Shown: piece by piece, positions 16,497-24,961 of the stretch | How positions within the stretch are numbered: the first letter of the stretch is position 1 | Layout of the letters: every line of letters starts with the position of its first letter | Assembly (NCBI RefSeq): GCF_024189315.1 | Contig: NZ_JAIZEO010000006.1 | Span: forward strand, 166,124 to 230,123 | DNA: 64,000 bases | Source: Halobacillus sp. A5 | GTDB taxonomy: Bacteria; Bacillota; Bacilli; Bacillales; Halobacillaceae | Reading direction: 5' to 3' | Position numbers and translations under genes: made by a program | Notes under the pieces: model-generated | What the model saw: the letters and a program-made list of their open reading frames with translations, nothing else | What the model was told of the DNA's origin: nothing | Database searches by the model: none

Positions 16497-18242
16497 TTAC
16501 AAACCTGAAGAGTTAGATGGTGTGCTCCAGGGCAGTACAGCAACTTGATATCTCTCTTCCATTATTCGTCTGATCCATTTACTTTCTTCTTGAGCCTTCG
16601 CCTGTAATAAAGGATCTGCTGTTGGAGAGGCAAGGAAAGATTGATTCATAACCCACCAGCCCGGATGCAGTTCAGCTCTCCGCAAATCCTCTTCCAGCCG
16701 CTCTGCTTCATATACAGGTGTAGCTTCAGGGAGAGTAACAATACATATTCTTGTATACGTCTCATCCTGAAGGGTCGGCAGCAGCTTCCTTACTGAATCA
16801 GGTACATTTCCTGTCGTTCGTTCCAATTCCTTATGATAAGACTGTGCAGCATCTAATAATAATAAAGTATGCCCTGTTGGAGCAGTATCAATCACGATAT
16901 AATCTTCGTCGGAGTAATCAACAATATCAGCGAAAGCGCGAAAGACAGCAATTTCCTCTGTGCAAGGTGAATCTAAATCCTCTTTTAGAAAATTCAACTC
17001 TTCCTCATTTAACGTATTACCCGTTTCAGCAAGTACTTTATCCTTATACTTTTCCGTCTCCGCTTGAGGGTCGATACGGCTGATGGTCAGTTGTTCCTCA
17101 TCATAGTCAGTGAATAATCGGCTGAGGTGGTCAGCTGGGTCTGTAGTGGTTAAATGAACCCTGTACCCTTTTTGAACTAATCCTTTGGCAATCGAAGCAG
17201 CCGTTGTCGTTTTACCGACTCCTCCTTTACCCATAGTAAAAATCAGACCTTTATTCATCCTTGCAAAATCATCGACCATCTCCTGTAATCCCTGGGCCTC
17301 TTCAATATCAAATGCCTGCTCATCTTTTGTGCTTGATATTACATTCCCCTGCATCCACTCACGTAATGAATCCACACCTGTTAAGGATAACGGGGCAAAA
17401 GGAAGCTCATATGTTTTTAAGGCTTTCAAATGAGACGACAGCTGCTTCAGAGCTCGCTGCTGGGTATTGCGAAAGCTCATAGAAACCTCGTCCCCTTTGA
17501 CCACAGGCTGTGAGATTAATCCGTTTATTATTAAATGCTGGTTATATATACCAATCTCTCCCAGCTCCCTGGACGAGCGGTCTGCTTCATACAAGGCCGT
17601 ATCATCCGGACGACTGACAAGAAAGAGAATTGTTTTCTCTTCGCTGGTTAAGCTGCGGATGGCCTGATCATAGATCTGCTTCTTACCAGCTAAAGAAGAC
17701 ATCGGTCCGAGACAGGAAGCTCCGTTCGGATGATCTTCCATAAACCCTGACCAAGCCTGCGGAAGCTGCAGCAAACGTAGAGTGTGGCCTGTAGGAGCCG
17801 TGTCAAATACGATATGGTCGAATTCTTCATGCAGCTGCTCGTCACTTAAAAATGTAGTGAACAAGTCAAAAGCCGCAATCTCAGTTGTACACGCACCTGA
17901 CATTTGCTCTTCCATTGAAGCAATGACGCTGTCAGGAAGCTTTCCTCTATAGGGAGCGATTGATTTCTCTCGATGGTCTCCCGCCGCTTCTTCCGGGTCA
18001 AGATTGGCTGCTGCCAGACCCGGAACCCCCTTGAGGAACCGTCGCTCATTGGTGAGTTTCTCCCCAAAAACATCTTGTAAATTAGAGGCTGGATCCGTAC
18101 TAATAAGCAGCACCTTTCTGCCTTGATCGGCTAAAGAAACAGCCGTGGCACAAGCAGTGGAGGTTTTACCCACCCCGCCTTTCCCTGTAAAGAAGAGAAA
18201 CCGGGGGTATGTTTGCTTCGTAGGGTCGAACACTTCATACAT
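16497..18242 (-). CDS. arsA: Arsenical pump ATPase ArsA
   Basis: A 581-residue cytosolic ATPase made of two homologous halves, each with a P-loop: GKGGVGKTSTA near residue 20 and GKGGVGKTTTA near residue 340. Each half has the signal DTAPTGHT. It powers arsenite export through ArsB. Arsenite is delivered by the ArsD chaperone, whose gene lies 11 bp upstream. The ATG at 18242 follows AAGGAG. The trxB gene follows closely. The two-half layout and length fit bona fide ArsA. Confidence 0.95.
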   Translation of the reverse strand: MYEVFDPTKQTYPRFLFFTGKGGVGKTSTACATAVSLADQGRKVLLISTDPASNLQDVFGEKLTNERRFLKGVPGLAAANLDPEEAAGDHREKSIAPYRGKLPDSVIASMEEQMSGACTTEIAAFDLFTTFLSDEQLHEEFDHIVFDTAPTGHTLRLLQLPQAWSGFMEDHPNGASCLGPMSSLAGKKQIYDQAIRSLTSEEKTILFLVSRPDDTALYEADRSSRELGEIGIYNQHLIINGLISQPVVKGDEVSMSFRNTQQRALKQLSSHLKALKTYELPFAPLSLTGVDSLREWMQGNVISSTKDEQAFDIEEAQGLQEMVDDFARMNKGLIFTMGKGGVGKTTTAASIAKGLVQKGYRVHLTTTDPADHLSRLFTDYDEEQLTISRIDPQAETEKYKDKVLAETGNTLNEEELNFLKEDLDSPCTEEIAVFRAFADIVDYSDEDYIVIDTAPTGHTLLLLDAAQSYHKELERTTGNVPDSVRKLLPTLQDETYTRICIVTLPEATPVYEAERLEEDLRRAELHPGWWVMNQSFLASPTADPLLQAKAQEESKWIRRIMEERYQVAVLPWSTPSNSSGL

Positions 18243-18253
18243 AGGAATGCTCC

Positions 18254-18607
18254 TTATTCGAGAATCGTAAATAGAGATTTAGGTTGAGCTGAGAATTTAG
18301 CTTTTTCAATTCCTGACCACGTGGAGAACTCCTCTGCCGTTGGATATTCCCCTGCTTTTACTATTTTCCCGTCAATCATCACTAATGGAAGAGCCTGATC
18401 TCCCCGTTCATCAAGTTGTTTTCGAACTACCGGATTTTCTACGAACTGCTGCGGCTCTGTTGAAAGATTGTAGCGTACAGCTTCGATCCCCTCTTTTTCC
18501 AAAACCCCGAGGTTATAGGCGACCTTCGTCAGTTCAGGGTCTACGCTTGGTCCGCAGACACCTGTGGAGCAGCACATTGCTGGATCAAAGATTTCAATTT
18601 TCTTCAT
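18254..18607 (-). CDS. arsD: Arsenite metallochaperone ArsD
   Basis: A 117-residue protein with Cys12, Cys13 and Cys18 (MCCSTGVCG), the exact positions that bind arsenite in E. coli R773 ArsD. The later vicinal cysteine pairs of the R773 protein are absent here. It hands As(III) to ArsA, encoded next, and raises the pump's affinity. Its fold is thioredoxin-like. The ATG follows AAAAGGAGAG. It sits between arsC and arsA in the operon. Confidence 0.95.
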   Translation of the reverse strand: MKKIEIFDPAMCCSTGVCGPSVDPELTKVAYNLGVLEKEGIEAVRYNLSTEPQQFVENPVVRKQLDERGDQALPLVMIDGKIVKAGEYPTAEEFSTWSGIEKAKFSAQPKSLFTILE

Positions 18608-18662
18608 ATCTAAAAACTCTCCTTTTTTAAGAAAAGCCGAGAGAGTCTCCCGGCTTTATGAT

Positions 18663-19085
18663 TTATTCTTTATCTTCAGCAAACTTCTGAATGCGGTCGC
18701 TGATTTGATCCCGCACTCTTTGGAATACAGCCCACTTCTCTTCATCTGTGCCTTCTGCTTTAGCGGGATCATCAAATCCCCAGTGGAAGCGTGTGACATG
18801 CGGCGGAGTCATCGGACATTTATCATTCGCGTCACCGCAAAGAGTAATGGCAAATGCGGCATTATTCAAAATGTCAGGATCAATAATGTCAGAGGTTTGA
18901 TCGCTGATATCGATATCAACCTCATTCATTGCTTTTACAGCTTTGGGGTTTAAGCCATGTGCTTCGATTCCGGCGGAGCGAACGTCAAACTCATCTCCAA
19001 GATATTTTTTGCCAAACCCTTCAGCCATTTGGCTGCGGCAGGAGTTTCCTGTACATAGAAAGTAAATTACTGGTTTGTTAGACAT
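18663..19085 (-). CDS. arsC: Arsenate reductase ArsC, thioredoxin-coupled type
   Basis: A 140-residue low-molecular-weight phosphatase-fold enzyme that reduces arsenate to arsenite. The P-loop [15 protein letters not shown] carries the nucleophilic Cys11. The relay cysteines are about 83 and 90 ([10 protein letters not shown]), as in S. aureus pI258 and B. subtilis ArsC. The oxidised form is recycled by thioredoxin, which fits the trxB gene at the end of this operon. The ATG follows AAGGAG. A gap of 166 bp separates it from arsB. Confidence 0.95.
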   Translation of the reverse strand: MSNKPVIYFLCTGNSCRSQMAEGFGKKYLGDEFDVRSAGIEAHGLNPKAVKAMNEVDIDISDQTSDIIDPDILNNAAFAITLCGDANDKCPMTPPHVTRFHWGFDDPAKAEGTDEEKWAVFQRVRDQISDRIQKFAEDKE

Positions 19086-19251
19086 ATTACATTTCTCCTT
19101 TTTAAGTGATATTTAATGTTCCCGGCAGGTCTTTCCCCAAGCAAAGGTTCCATCGAATTAATTTCAGACAAAGGACCGCGGGAAGCGATTCGTTTCCAAA
19201 CGTAACGGATTCGGGTTATTGAATACTGTCAACGTCCTATTTAGAGTATCA

Positions 19252-20547
19252 TTATATAATCAGCAGCCATAAATACAGACCGACTAACGTAATAAACAGC
19301 GTTGGGACAGTAAGCACAAGTCCTATCTTAAAATAATAGCCCCATGAAATCTTTACCCCTTTTGTAGAAAGGACATGCAACCATAACAATGTAGCCAGTG
19401 AACCAATAGGTGTGATTTTAGGTCCTAAATCAGAACCAATCACATTCGCATAAATTAATGCTTCACGCATCGTGCCTGACGTGTTCGTCTCCGCAATCGC
19501 CATCGCATCAATCATAACAGTCGGCATATTATTCATCACAGACGACAAGATCGCGGCAATAAAACCCATCGATACCGTAGCAGTAAACATACCCTGGTCA
19601 GCTGTGTATTGAATTAAGCCGGCCAATACATCGGTTAAACCTACATTTCGCAGCCCGTAGACGACCACGTACATCCCAATCGAGAAAAACACGATCGCCC
19701 AGGGTGCTCCTTTTACAACAACGGCCGTCTCGACTGCAGGACTCCGGCGTGCCATAAATAAGAAGAAGATGGCTACGATTCCGGCGATAATGGATACCGG
19801 AATTCCAAGCGGCTCACTCGCGAAGTAACCAACGAGCAGGACAGCCAGAACACCCCAGGAGAGGCGGAACATCTTATGATCCAGCAATGCCTCTTTTGGT
19901 TGTTTTAGGTCACTTAACTTATAATTTCCCGGAATATCTTTTCTAAAGAAAATATAAAGCACTAGAATACTGGCTCCGAGTGAAAAGAAGTTTGGAACAA
20001 TCATCCGTGAAGCATATTCCGCAAATCCAATTCCAAAGAAATCCGCCGAAACAATGTTCACTAAGTTACTAACGACAAGCGGAAGAGAGGTGGTATCGGC
20101 TATAAATCCGCTCGCCATTATAAATGGCAGAACCATTGTTTCTTTAAAATTCAAGTTTCTCACCATCGCAAGTACAATTGGCGTTAAAATTAGAGCCGCT
20201 CCATCGTTCGCAAACAATGCAGCCACGACAGCCCCAAGTAAGGTGACGTACACAAACATTTTTGTACCGTTCCCTTTAGCGACCCTGGCCATGTGAAGGG
20301 CAGCCCATTCAAAGAAACCTATTTCATCGAGTATGAGTGAAATAATAATAATCGCGATAAAGGCAAGCGTAGCATTCCACACAATATCGGTTACCGCAAT
20401 GACATCTTGAAAATCCACGACTCCGACAATGAGAGCTAATATTGCTCCCCCGCAGGCCGACCAGCCGATCCCTAAGTTCTTCGGCTGCCAAATGACTAAT
20501 AATAATGTAAGTAAAAATATAACTGTAGCTAAAATTGCTGAGACCAA
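19252..20547 (-). CDS. arsB: Arsenite efflux pump ArsB
   Basis: A membrane protein of about 431 residues with some 11-12 hydrophobic segments. It belongs to the ArsB/NhaD family rather than the Acr3 family. It exports arsenite, alone or coupled to ArsA. The open frame begins further upstream inside arsR, but a TTG at 20547 lies 6 bp after GGGGG and gives the expected N-terminus [15 protein letters not shown]. It starts just after the arsR stop, so translation is probably coupled. The segment [11 protein letters not shown] and a conserved late GSLATLLW are family features. Confidence 0.92.
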   Translation of the reverse strand: MVSAILATVIFLLTLLLVIWQPKNLGIGWSACGGAILALIVGVVDFQDVIAVTDIVWNATLAFIAIIIISLILDEIGFFEWAALHMARVAKGNGTKMFVYVTLLGAVVAALFANDGAALILTPIVLAMVRNLNFKETMVLPFIMASGFIADTTSLPLVVSNLVNIVSADFFGIGFAEYASRMIVPNFFSLGASILVLYIFFRKDIPGNYKLSDLKQPKEALLDHKMFRLSWGVLAVLLVGYFASEPLGIPVSIIAGIVAIFFLFMARRSPAVETAVVVKGAPWAIVFFSIGMYVVVYGLRNVGLTDVLAGLIQYTADQGMFTATVSMGFIAAILSSVMNNMPTVMIDAMAIAETNTSGTMREALIYANVIGSDLGPKITPIGSLATLLWLHVLSTKGVKISWGYYFKIGLVLTVPTLFITLVGLYLWLLII

Positions 20548-20557
20548 GTGAATCCCC

Positions 20558-20905
20558 CTATGAATCGCACTGAATGCGCAAACCTGCCTGCTCCAATGCA
20601 TGTAATTTTTCTATCTGATCCGGGATCTGTTCTATAATCTGTTGAACGATCGGGTACGTTGCATGATCCTTATTTAATGAGTAATAAATCCACTGCCCCT
20701 TCCTCTTCTCTTTCACCAAACCAGCATCACGCAGTTTGCGCAAATGCTGACTGACGGAAGGCTGGCTCATTTGCAGTACCTCCACAAATTCACAAACGCA
20801 GCACTCTCCTTCGCTGATTAAGCCGATAATCGTTAACCGTGTTTTATCACCTAACAGCTTCAGCGTCTGTGCAGCTGTTTCTAAATCGATAATAGTTTTT
20901 TCCAT
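20558..20905 (-). CDS. arsR: ArsR-family arsenite-responsive repressor
   Basis: A 115-residue winged-helix repressor. The metal-site motif ECCVCEF sits where ArsR has ELCVCDL. The recognition helix is [17 protein letters not shown]. It should block the operon until As(III) binds the cysteines. It is the first gene of arsR-arsB-arsC-arsD-arsA-trxB. A 22-bp perfect palindrome 21 bp upstream of its start is the likely operator. Confidence 0.93.
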   Translation of the reverse strand: MEKTIIDLETAAQTLKLLGDKTRLTIIGLISEGECCVCEFVEVLQMSQPSVSQHLRKLRDAGLVKEKRKGQWIYYSLNKDHATYPIVQQIIEQIPDQIEKLHALEQAGLRIQCDS

Positions 20906-20925
20906 AACCTCACCTCACTCATCAC

Positions 20926-20947
20926 TATATAAGCATATGCTTATATA
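20926..20947. promoter_or_regulatory. ArsR operator (22-bp perfect palindrome)
   Basis: Eleven bases on each side match perfectly around a GCATATGC core, upstream of arsR. ArsR/SmtB repressors bind AT-rich palindromes at such places. A related, less symmetric TTATATGCTAATGTATA lies at about 21006-21022 and could be a second site. Confidence 0.8.
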
Positions 20948-21176
20948 TGCAAGTCTAATGCTTAAAGTTTCTTATTAATCTGCCCCCAACACATAATAAT
21001 ATACTTATATGCTAATGTATACAGCTGGATTGTTAAGGTTTTGTAAATCAAATTCTATTATTCTATTAATAGTAGAGTTCGATAGATAATTATGCGGTCC
21101 TAAACAAACGTTTGATTAATAAAAGATAGAGCAGTATGATACGCTTAATTTACATTTTATAGAGGAGGATATTTCA

Positions 21177-22388
21177 TTGAAATATAGTTATGTATCTCAC
21201 TTGTACTGCCCAAAATGTTCGAAAACGTACTCTGCTGAAGAAGAGAATCACTTATGCACCTGCGGCTCGCCTCTTCTCGTTGAATACAACCTTGATGAGC
21301 TAGCCGTCCACTTCACTCCGGACGTTCTTAAACAGAGAGCACCCGATTTATGGCGTTACCATGAACTATTACCTGTCCAGCATAAGGAGAACGTAGTCAG
21401 CCTGGGCGAAGGAATGACTCCGTTGGTTGATTTTCCCTCTCTCGGAGAAGATATGGGCATTCCGCGTCTGCTTATGAAAGATGAAGGCGTGATTCCAACC
21501 GGGGCTTTTAAGGCACGAGGGGCTGCTGTTGGAGTTTCAAAGGCAAAAGAGCTCGGTGTGAAGGAACTGGCAATGCCGACTAACGGTAATGCTGGAGCTG
21601 CCTGGTCGCTTTACGCAGCACGAGCCCAGATGAGTTCTACTATCATCATGCCGATTGACGCTCCAAGTATTACAAGAAATGAATGTGCCCTCTCAGGAGC
21701 TAATTTATTTCTCGTTAACGGCTTAATCAGTGACGCCGGAAAAATTGTAGCCGAAGCTGTAAAGGAAAAAGGATTATACGATGTCTCCACTTTGAAAGAA
21801 CCTTACCGGATAGAAGGAAAGAAAACGATGGGAATTGAACTTGCAGAACAGCTGAATTGGCAGCTGCCTGACGTTATTCTTTACCCCACTGGCGGCGGGG
21901 TCGGGCTGATTGGTATTTATAAAGCCCTCCAGGAGCTTAAGCAATTAGGCTGGATCTCCGCAGAGCAAAAAATGCCGCGTCTTGCAGCCGTTCAGTCAGA
22001 AGGCTGTGCCCCGATTGTGGACGCATGGAAGAAGGGTGAAAAGGAATCAAGCTTCTTCGAAAACTCTGAAACGATCGCCTTTGGCATTAACGTGCCTAAA
22101 GCGATTGGAGACTTCCTTGTACTTGATGCGATCTATGAAACAAATGGCTGTGCCATTGCTGTAAAGGATGAGGAACTCTTAGAAGAACAGGAGCGTATCG
22201 CCCGATTCGAAGGCTCGTTTGTCTGTCCTGAGGGTGCTGCTGCCTTTCTTGCTGCGCGTAAGCTGAGGGAGGATGGCTGGATTAAGGAAGAGGAGCAAGT
22301 CGTCGTTTTAAATACAGGTGCAGGCATCAAATACCCGGACACGGTGGATATTGAAGTCCCTACCCTGGAACCTGGAGACTCTATTTAA
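21177..22388 (+). CDS. Threonine synthase-like PLP enzyme
   Basis: A 403-residue fold-type II PLP enzyme. A short N-terminal zinc-ribbon-like segment (CPKC...CTCG, ~11-30) precedes the catalytic body. The PLP lysine is in PTGAFKARGA, with TNGNAGAAW and the phosphate-binding PTGGGVGLIG loop. Threonine synthase converts O-phosphohomoserine to threonine. No hom or thrB gene is near, so it may be a second thrC-like copy with another substrate. The start is TTG at 21177, 8 bp after AGAGGAGG. A terminator follows. Confidence 0.83.
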   Translation: MKYSYVSHLYCPKCSKTYSAEEENHLCTCGSPLLVEYNLDELAVHFTPDVLKQRAPDLWRYHELLPVQHKENVVSLGEGMTPLVDFPSLGEDMGIPRLLMKDEGVIPTGAFKARGAAVGVSKAKELGVKELAMPTNGNAGAAWSLYAARAQMSSTIIMPIDAPSITRNECALSGANLFLVNGLISDAGKIVAEAVKEKGLYDVSTLKEPYRIEGKKTMGIELAEQLNWQLPDVILYPTGGGVGLIGIYKALQELKQLGWISAEQKMPRLAAVQSEGCAPIVDAWKKGEKESSFFENSETIAFGINVPKAIGDFLVLDAIYETNGCAIAVKDEELLEEQERIARFEGSFVCPEGAAAFLAARKLREDGWIKEEEQVVVLNTGAGIKYPDTVDIEVPTLEPGDSI

Positions 22389-22397
22389 AATTTGAGG

Positions 22398-22425
22398 AAG
22401 CCACAGACACACTCTGTGGCTTTAT
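22398..22425. terminator. Terminator between converging thrC-like and SIMPL genes
   Basis: A 10-bp stem (AAGCCACAGA / TCTGTGGCTT) with a 5-nt loop and T-rich tail lies between the two stop codons. Confidence 0.82.
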
Positions 22426-23058
22426 TCATGCGAAAAATTGAAACTGAACTTCGACAGCTGCCTCAATTTGCAGCTCTCCCGGCTCAATGGGAGTGGCACT
22501 GGCAAACGTTCCAGCCTTAGCCAGCGGAACGGCGTTTTCCTCCCCGCGTTCGATGACTTTGATAGGCGATGGATCGAGTTGAAGTCTCATCGCCTGTGCC
22601 ATAGTCACCGCTTTTCCATAGGCATCCCGCAAAGCTTCCGATAAAGCCTGCTGATACAACATATCAGGATTTTTAACAGAAAAAGTGATACCCGACACTT
22701 GATTAGCTCCACTTTGAACGGCTGAATCTACAATAGCTCCCGTAAGAGGGATATCTTCGATCGTAATGGATACTCGATTGGTTACTTGATAGCCCCTGAA
22801 AACCTGCTGTCCGTTATCATAATCGTATCGTGGCACCACCGAGTATTCGACTGTCTGGATCGACTCTTCCGGAACCCCCATTTTCACAATTGATTCGATT
22901 ACCTGCTGCATCACCCGGGCATTATCCTCCTGCACCTCCCTAAGCTCCCGTCCTTCAGTCATCACCCCTAATTCAATCGTGACCATATCAGGCTGCGCCT
23001 TTACCTTCCCGGTTCCGCTGACTGTCATGACCCGATTGCGTCTAGTCGTTGGATACAT
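22426..23058 (-). CDS. SIMPL-domain (DUF541) protein
   Basis: About 210 residues of a SIMPL/DUF541 domain: it opens with MTVSGTGKVKAQPDMVTIELGV and holds GYQVTNRVSITIED, both typical. Family members include Brucella BP26 and the YggE stress protein; the biochemical role is unclear. The open frame reaches 23118, but that part is translation of a repeat array. AGGGGG at 23066-23071 supports the ATG at 23058. No signal peptide is visible from this start, so it may be cytosolic. Confidence 0.82.
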   Translation of the reverse strand: MYPTTRRNRVMTVSGTGKVKAQPDMVTIELGVMTEGRELREVQEDNARVMQQVIESIVKMGVPEESIQTVEYSVVPRYDYDNGQQVFRGYQVTNRVSITIEDIPLTGAIVDSAVQSGANQVSGITFSVKNPDMLYQQALSEALRDAYGKAVTMAQAMRLQLDPSPIKVIERGEENAVPLAKAGTFASATPIEPGELQIEAAVEVQFQFFA

Positions 23059-23081
23059 TAAACGGCCCCCTGTTTTGTTTT

Positions 23082-23193
23082 CGCCCATAAAAGATACAAA
23101 ACAACCCATAAATTTCAAAATGCGCCCACAACCGTAATTTTTCGCCCATAAAACCTAATAATCACCCATAAACCACTCGTAACCGCCCATAAC
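23082..23193. repeat. Repeat array 3: six CGCCCATAAA units, 20-21 bp apart
   Basis: Units begin at 23082, 23103, 23123, 23143, 23163 and 23184, with spacings 21, 20, 20, 20 and 21 bp. CGCCCATAAA is the reverse complement of the TTTATGGGCG unit of arrays 1 and 2. Two units are exact, the rest have one or two changes. The filler is unrelated. The array lies between the cydC terminator and the SIMPL gene ribosome site, about 21 kb from the other two arrays and in opposite orientation. Confidence 0.85.
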
Positions 23194-23211
23194 CAGTCTA
23201 TTCCTCCCACC

Positions 23212-23243
23212 AAAAAAGCAGAACGACGACCGTCGTACTGCTT
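23212..23243 (-). terminator. Terminator of the cydDC operon
   Basis: A 12-bp stem with one mismatch (AAGCAGAACGAC / GTCGTACTGCTT) and a 4-nt loop is followed on the minus strand by a T-tract (complement of 23212-23217). It starts 3 bp after the cydC stop. Confidence 0.88.
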
Positions 23244-23245
23244 CC

Positions 23246-24961
23246 TTATAGAAACACGCTTTTCTCAATCTGTTTCATCTCATAAAAGTAGCCTTGTCGT
23301 GCCATAAGTTCGTCAAACGTTCCTGTTTCCACCACTTTCCCATGGTCCATTACGATGATTTGATCCATTTTTTCCAGACCAGCCAGGCGGTGGCTCACGA
23401 GCACTACCGTGTCATCGGCCGCTTGAGCAAACAACTCATCATATAGCGCCTGCTCAGTCAGTGCGTCCACCGAAGACGTCGGCTCATCAAGCAGCCATAA
23501 ATGCTCACCCTTAAGCATAGCCCTGGCAATCGCCAGTCTCTGCTTTTCCCCGCCGGACAGGTTCTCTCCACGTTCGAGCACTTCATCCTCCAGGGAAAAA
23601 TGTTCGAGCTTTACTTTTTGCAGTACTTCTGTGAGGAGTTCAGCAGGCACCCCGTCACAAGCGAGCTCTAAGTTATTCCGTATCGTTCCGTAAAAAAAGT
23701 GATTTTCCTGCAGAACCACGTTCGTGTGAGCCCACAGATCCTCACGCTCCATACTTTCGACATTCACCCCGCCAAGGTGAATGTCACCCTCGTACACAGG
23801 GTGGATTTTTAACAGCAATTGCAGCAGGGTCGATTTCCCTGATCCGCTGGCGCCTACTACAGCTGTCTTTGACCCTTGAGGAATGTGCAGATCCACACCT
23901 TGCACAGCTGCATAGTTTTCCCCTTTAAAAGCAAAGGTGACATCCGTAAACCTGACAGAAGGTGCTTGCTCTACAGGAAAGTTCACAGGAGCTTCAGGCT
24001 CTTGATATGGTTCTTCACGCACTACGGAGAATAATCGTTTTGATGCACGTCTGCTGTCTTCTAAATGCACTGGAAAAACGGCCATTGGGGTGGCATTTTC
24101 AAATACAGTAAGCGAGACCATTACCAGCATAGCCAGGAATATACCGTTTAACTCACCTTCCACTACAAGCCAGGCACCCAGCCCCAGCACAAACCAGGAA
24201 ATGAATAATGAAACCATCGTATTCATGGAGTGACTTAAGGTGGAGTGCAGACCCTCCTTCTCCTGCTCCTTCACATAATTACGGGAAGCCAGGAGAAGCT
24301 GACTTTCTTTCTCCTCTGCCTTTTGATAAATTTTTAAATCACGGTAACCATAAAGCAATTCAGCGGCCTCGGTGGAAAGCTCGCCTCTTCGTTCACGCAC
24401 CTGGGTATTCAGACGCTTCTGTCTTACGGCAAATACAGCAGGTATGATTAAGCCGGTGAGCAGCAGTCCAACAAATAACACAATCGCTAAAGCCACCGAG
24501 TAGAACGTCGTAAACACAATGGTACTTAAAAATACGATAACTAATACAATCGGTGGATAATACACCCGCAGGAAGAAATTCTGCAGGCTTTCTACATCTC
24601 CGACTATCCGGGAAAGTAAATCTCCGCTTCGATATTTTTGAAAGATCTGCGGGGCGAGTGGTTCGATTTTGTTGTAAAAGGACACACGCAGATGACTCAG
24701 AATCGTAAACGTCGCCCGGTGGGAAAAGTATCGTTCGGCATAACGGCTGACTGCCCTCGTAAAACCAAATAACTTTAGAACCGCTATAACTACCGTTAAG
24801 GCGTATAATGGGGGAATAAAAGCAGCACGTGATATTAAATATCCACTCGATGCAAACAAACCTACGGCAGCAATTCCGGCTAAGAACCCAAACAATATGG
24901 ACAGTAGAATGTCTTTTCTCTCAAGCATGACCAGCTTTACCACTGTACGTAAATCATTCAT
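23246..24961 (-). CDS. cydC: Thiol reductant ABC exporter, subunit CydC
   Basis: A 571-residue half-transporter: six membrane segments in residues ~1-300, then an ATPase domain with GASGSGKSTLLQ, signature LSGGEKQRLAIARA and Walker B LWLLDEPTSS. With CydD it exports cysteine or glutathione and is needed for cytochrome bd assembly. Its ATG overlaps the cydD stop by 4 bp, so the subunits are translationally coupled. The cydA and cydB oxidase genes are not in the window. Confidence 0.9.
   Translation of the reverse strand: MNDLRTVVKLVMLERKDILLSILFGFLAGIAAVGLFASSGYLISRAAFIPPLYALTVVIAVLKLFGFTRAVSRYAERYFSHRATFTILSHLRVSFYNKIEPLAPQIFQKYRSGDLLSRIVGDVESLQNFFLRVYYPPIVLVIVFLSTIVFTTFYSVALAIVLFVGLLLTGLIIPAVFAVRQKRLNTQVRERRGELSTEAAELLYGYRDLKIYQKAEEKESQLLLASRNYVKEQEKEGLHSTLSHSMNTMVSLFISWFVLGLGAWLVVEGELNGIFLAMLVMVSLTVFENATPMAVFPVHLEDSRRASKRLFSVVREEPYQEPEAPVNFPVEQAPSVRFTDVTFAFKGENYAAVQGVDLHIPQGSKTAVVGASGSGKSTLLQLLLKIHPVYEGDIHLGGVNVESMEREDLWAHTNVVLQENHFFYGTIRNNLELACDGVPAELLTEVLQKVKLEHFSLEDEVLERGENLSGGEKQRLAIARAMLKGEHLWLLDEPTSSVDALTEQALYDELFAQAADDTVVLVSHRLAGLEKMDQIIVMDHGKVVETGTFDELMARQGYFYEMKQIEKSVFL

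Noticed and set aside
20906..21176. T-box or riboswitch upstream of the threonine-synthase-like gene
   Set aside because: No T-box motif, specifier stem or terminator/antiterminator pair is visible; the spacer holds the ArsR operator and AT-rich promoter sequence.
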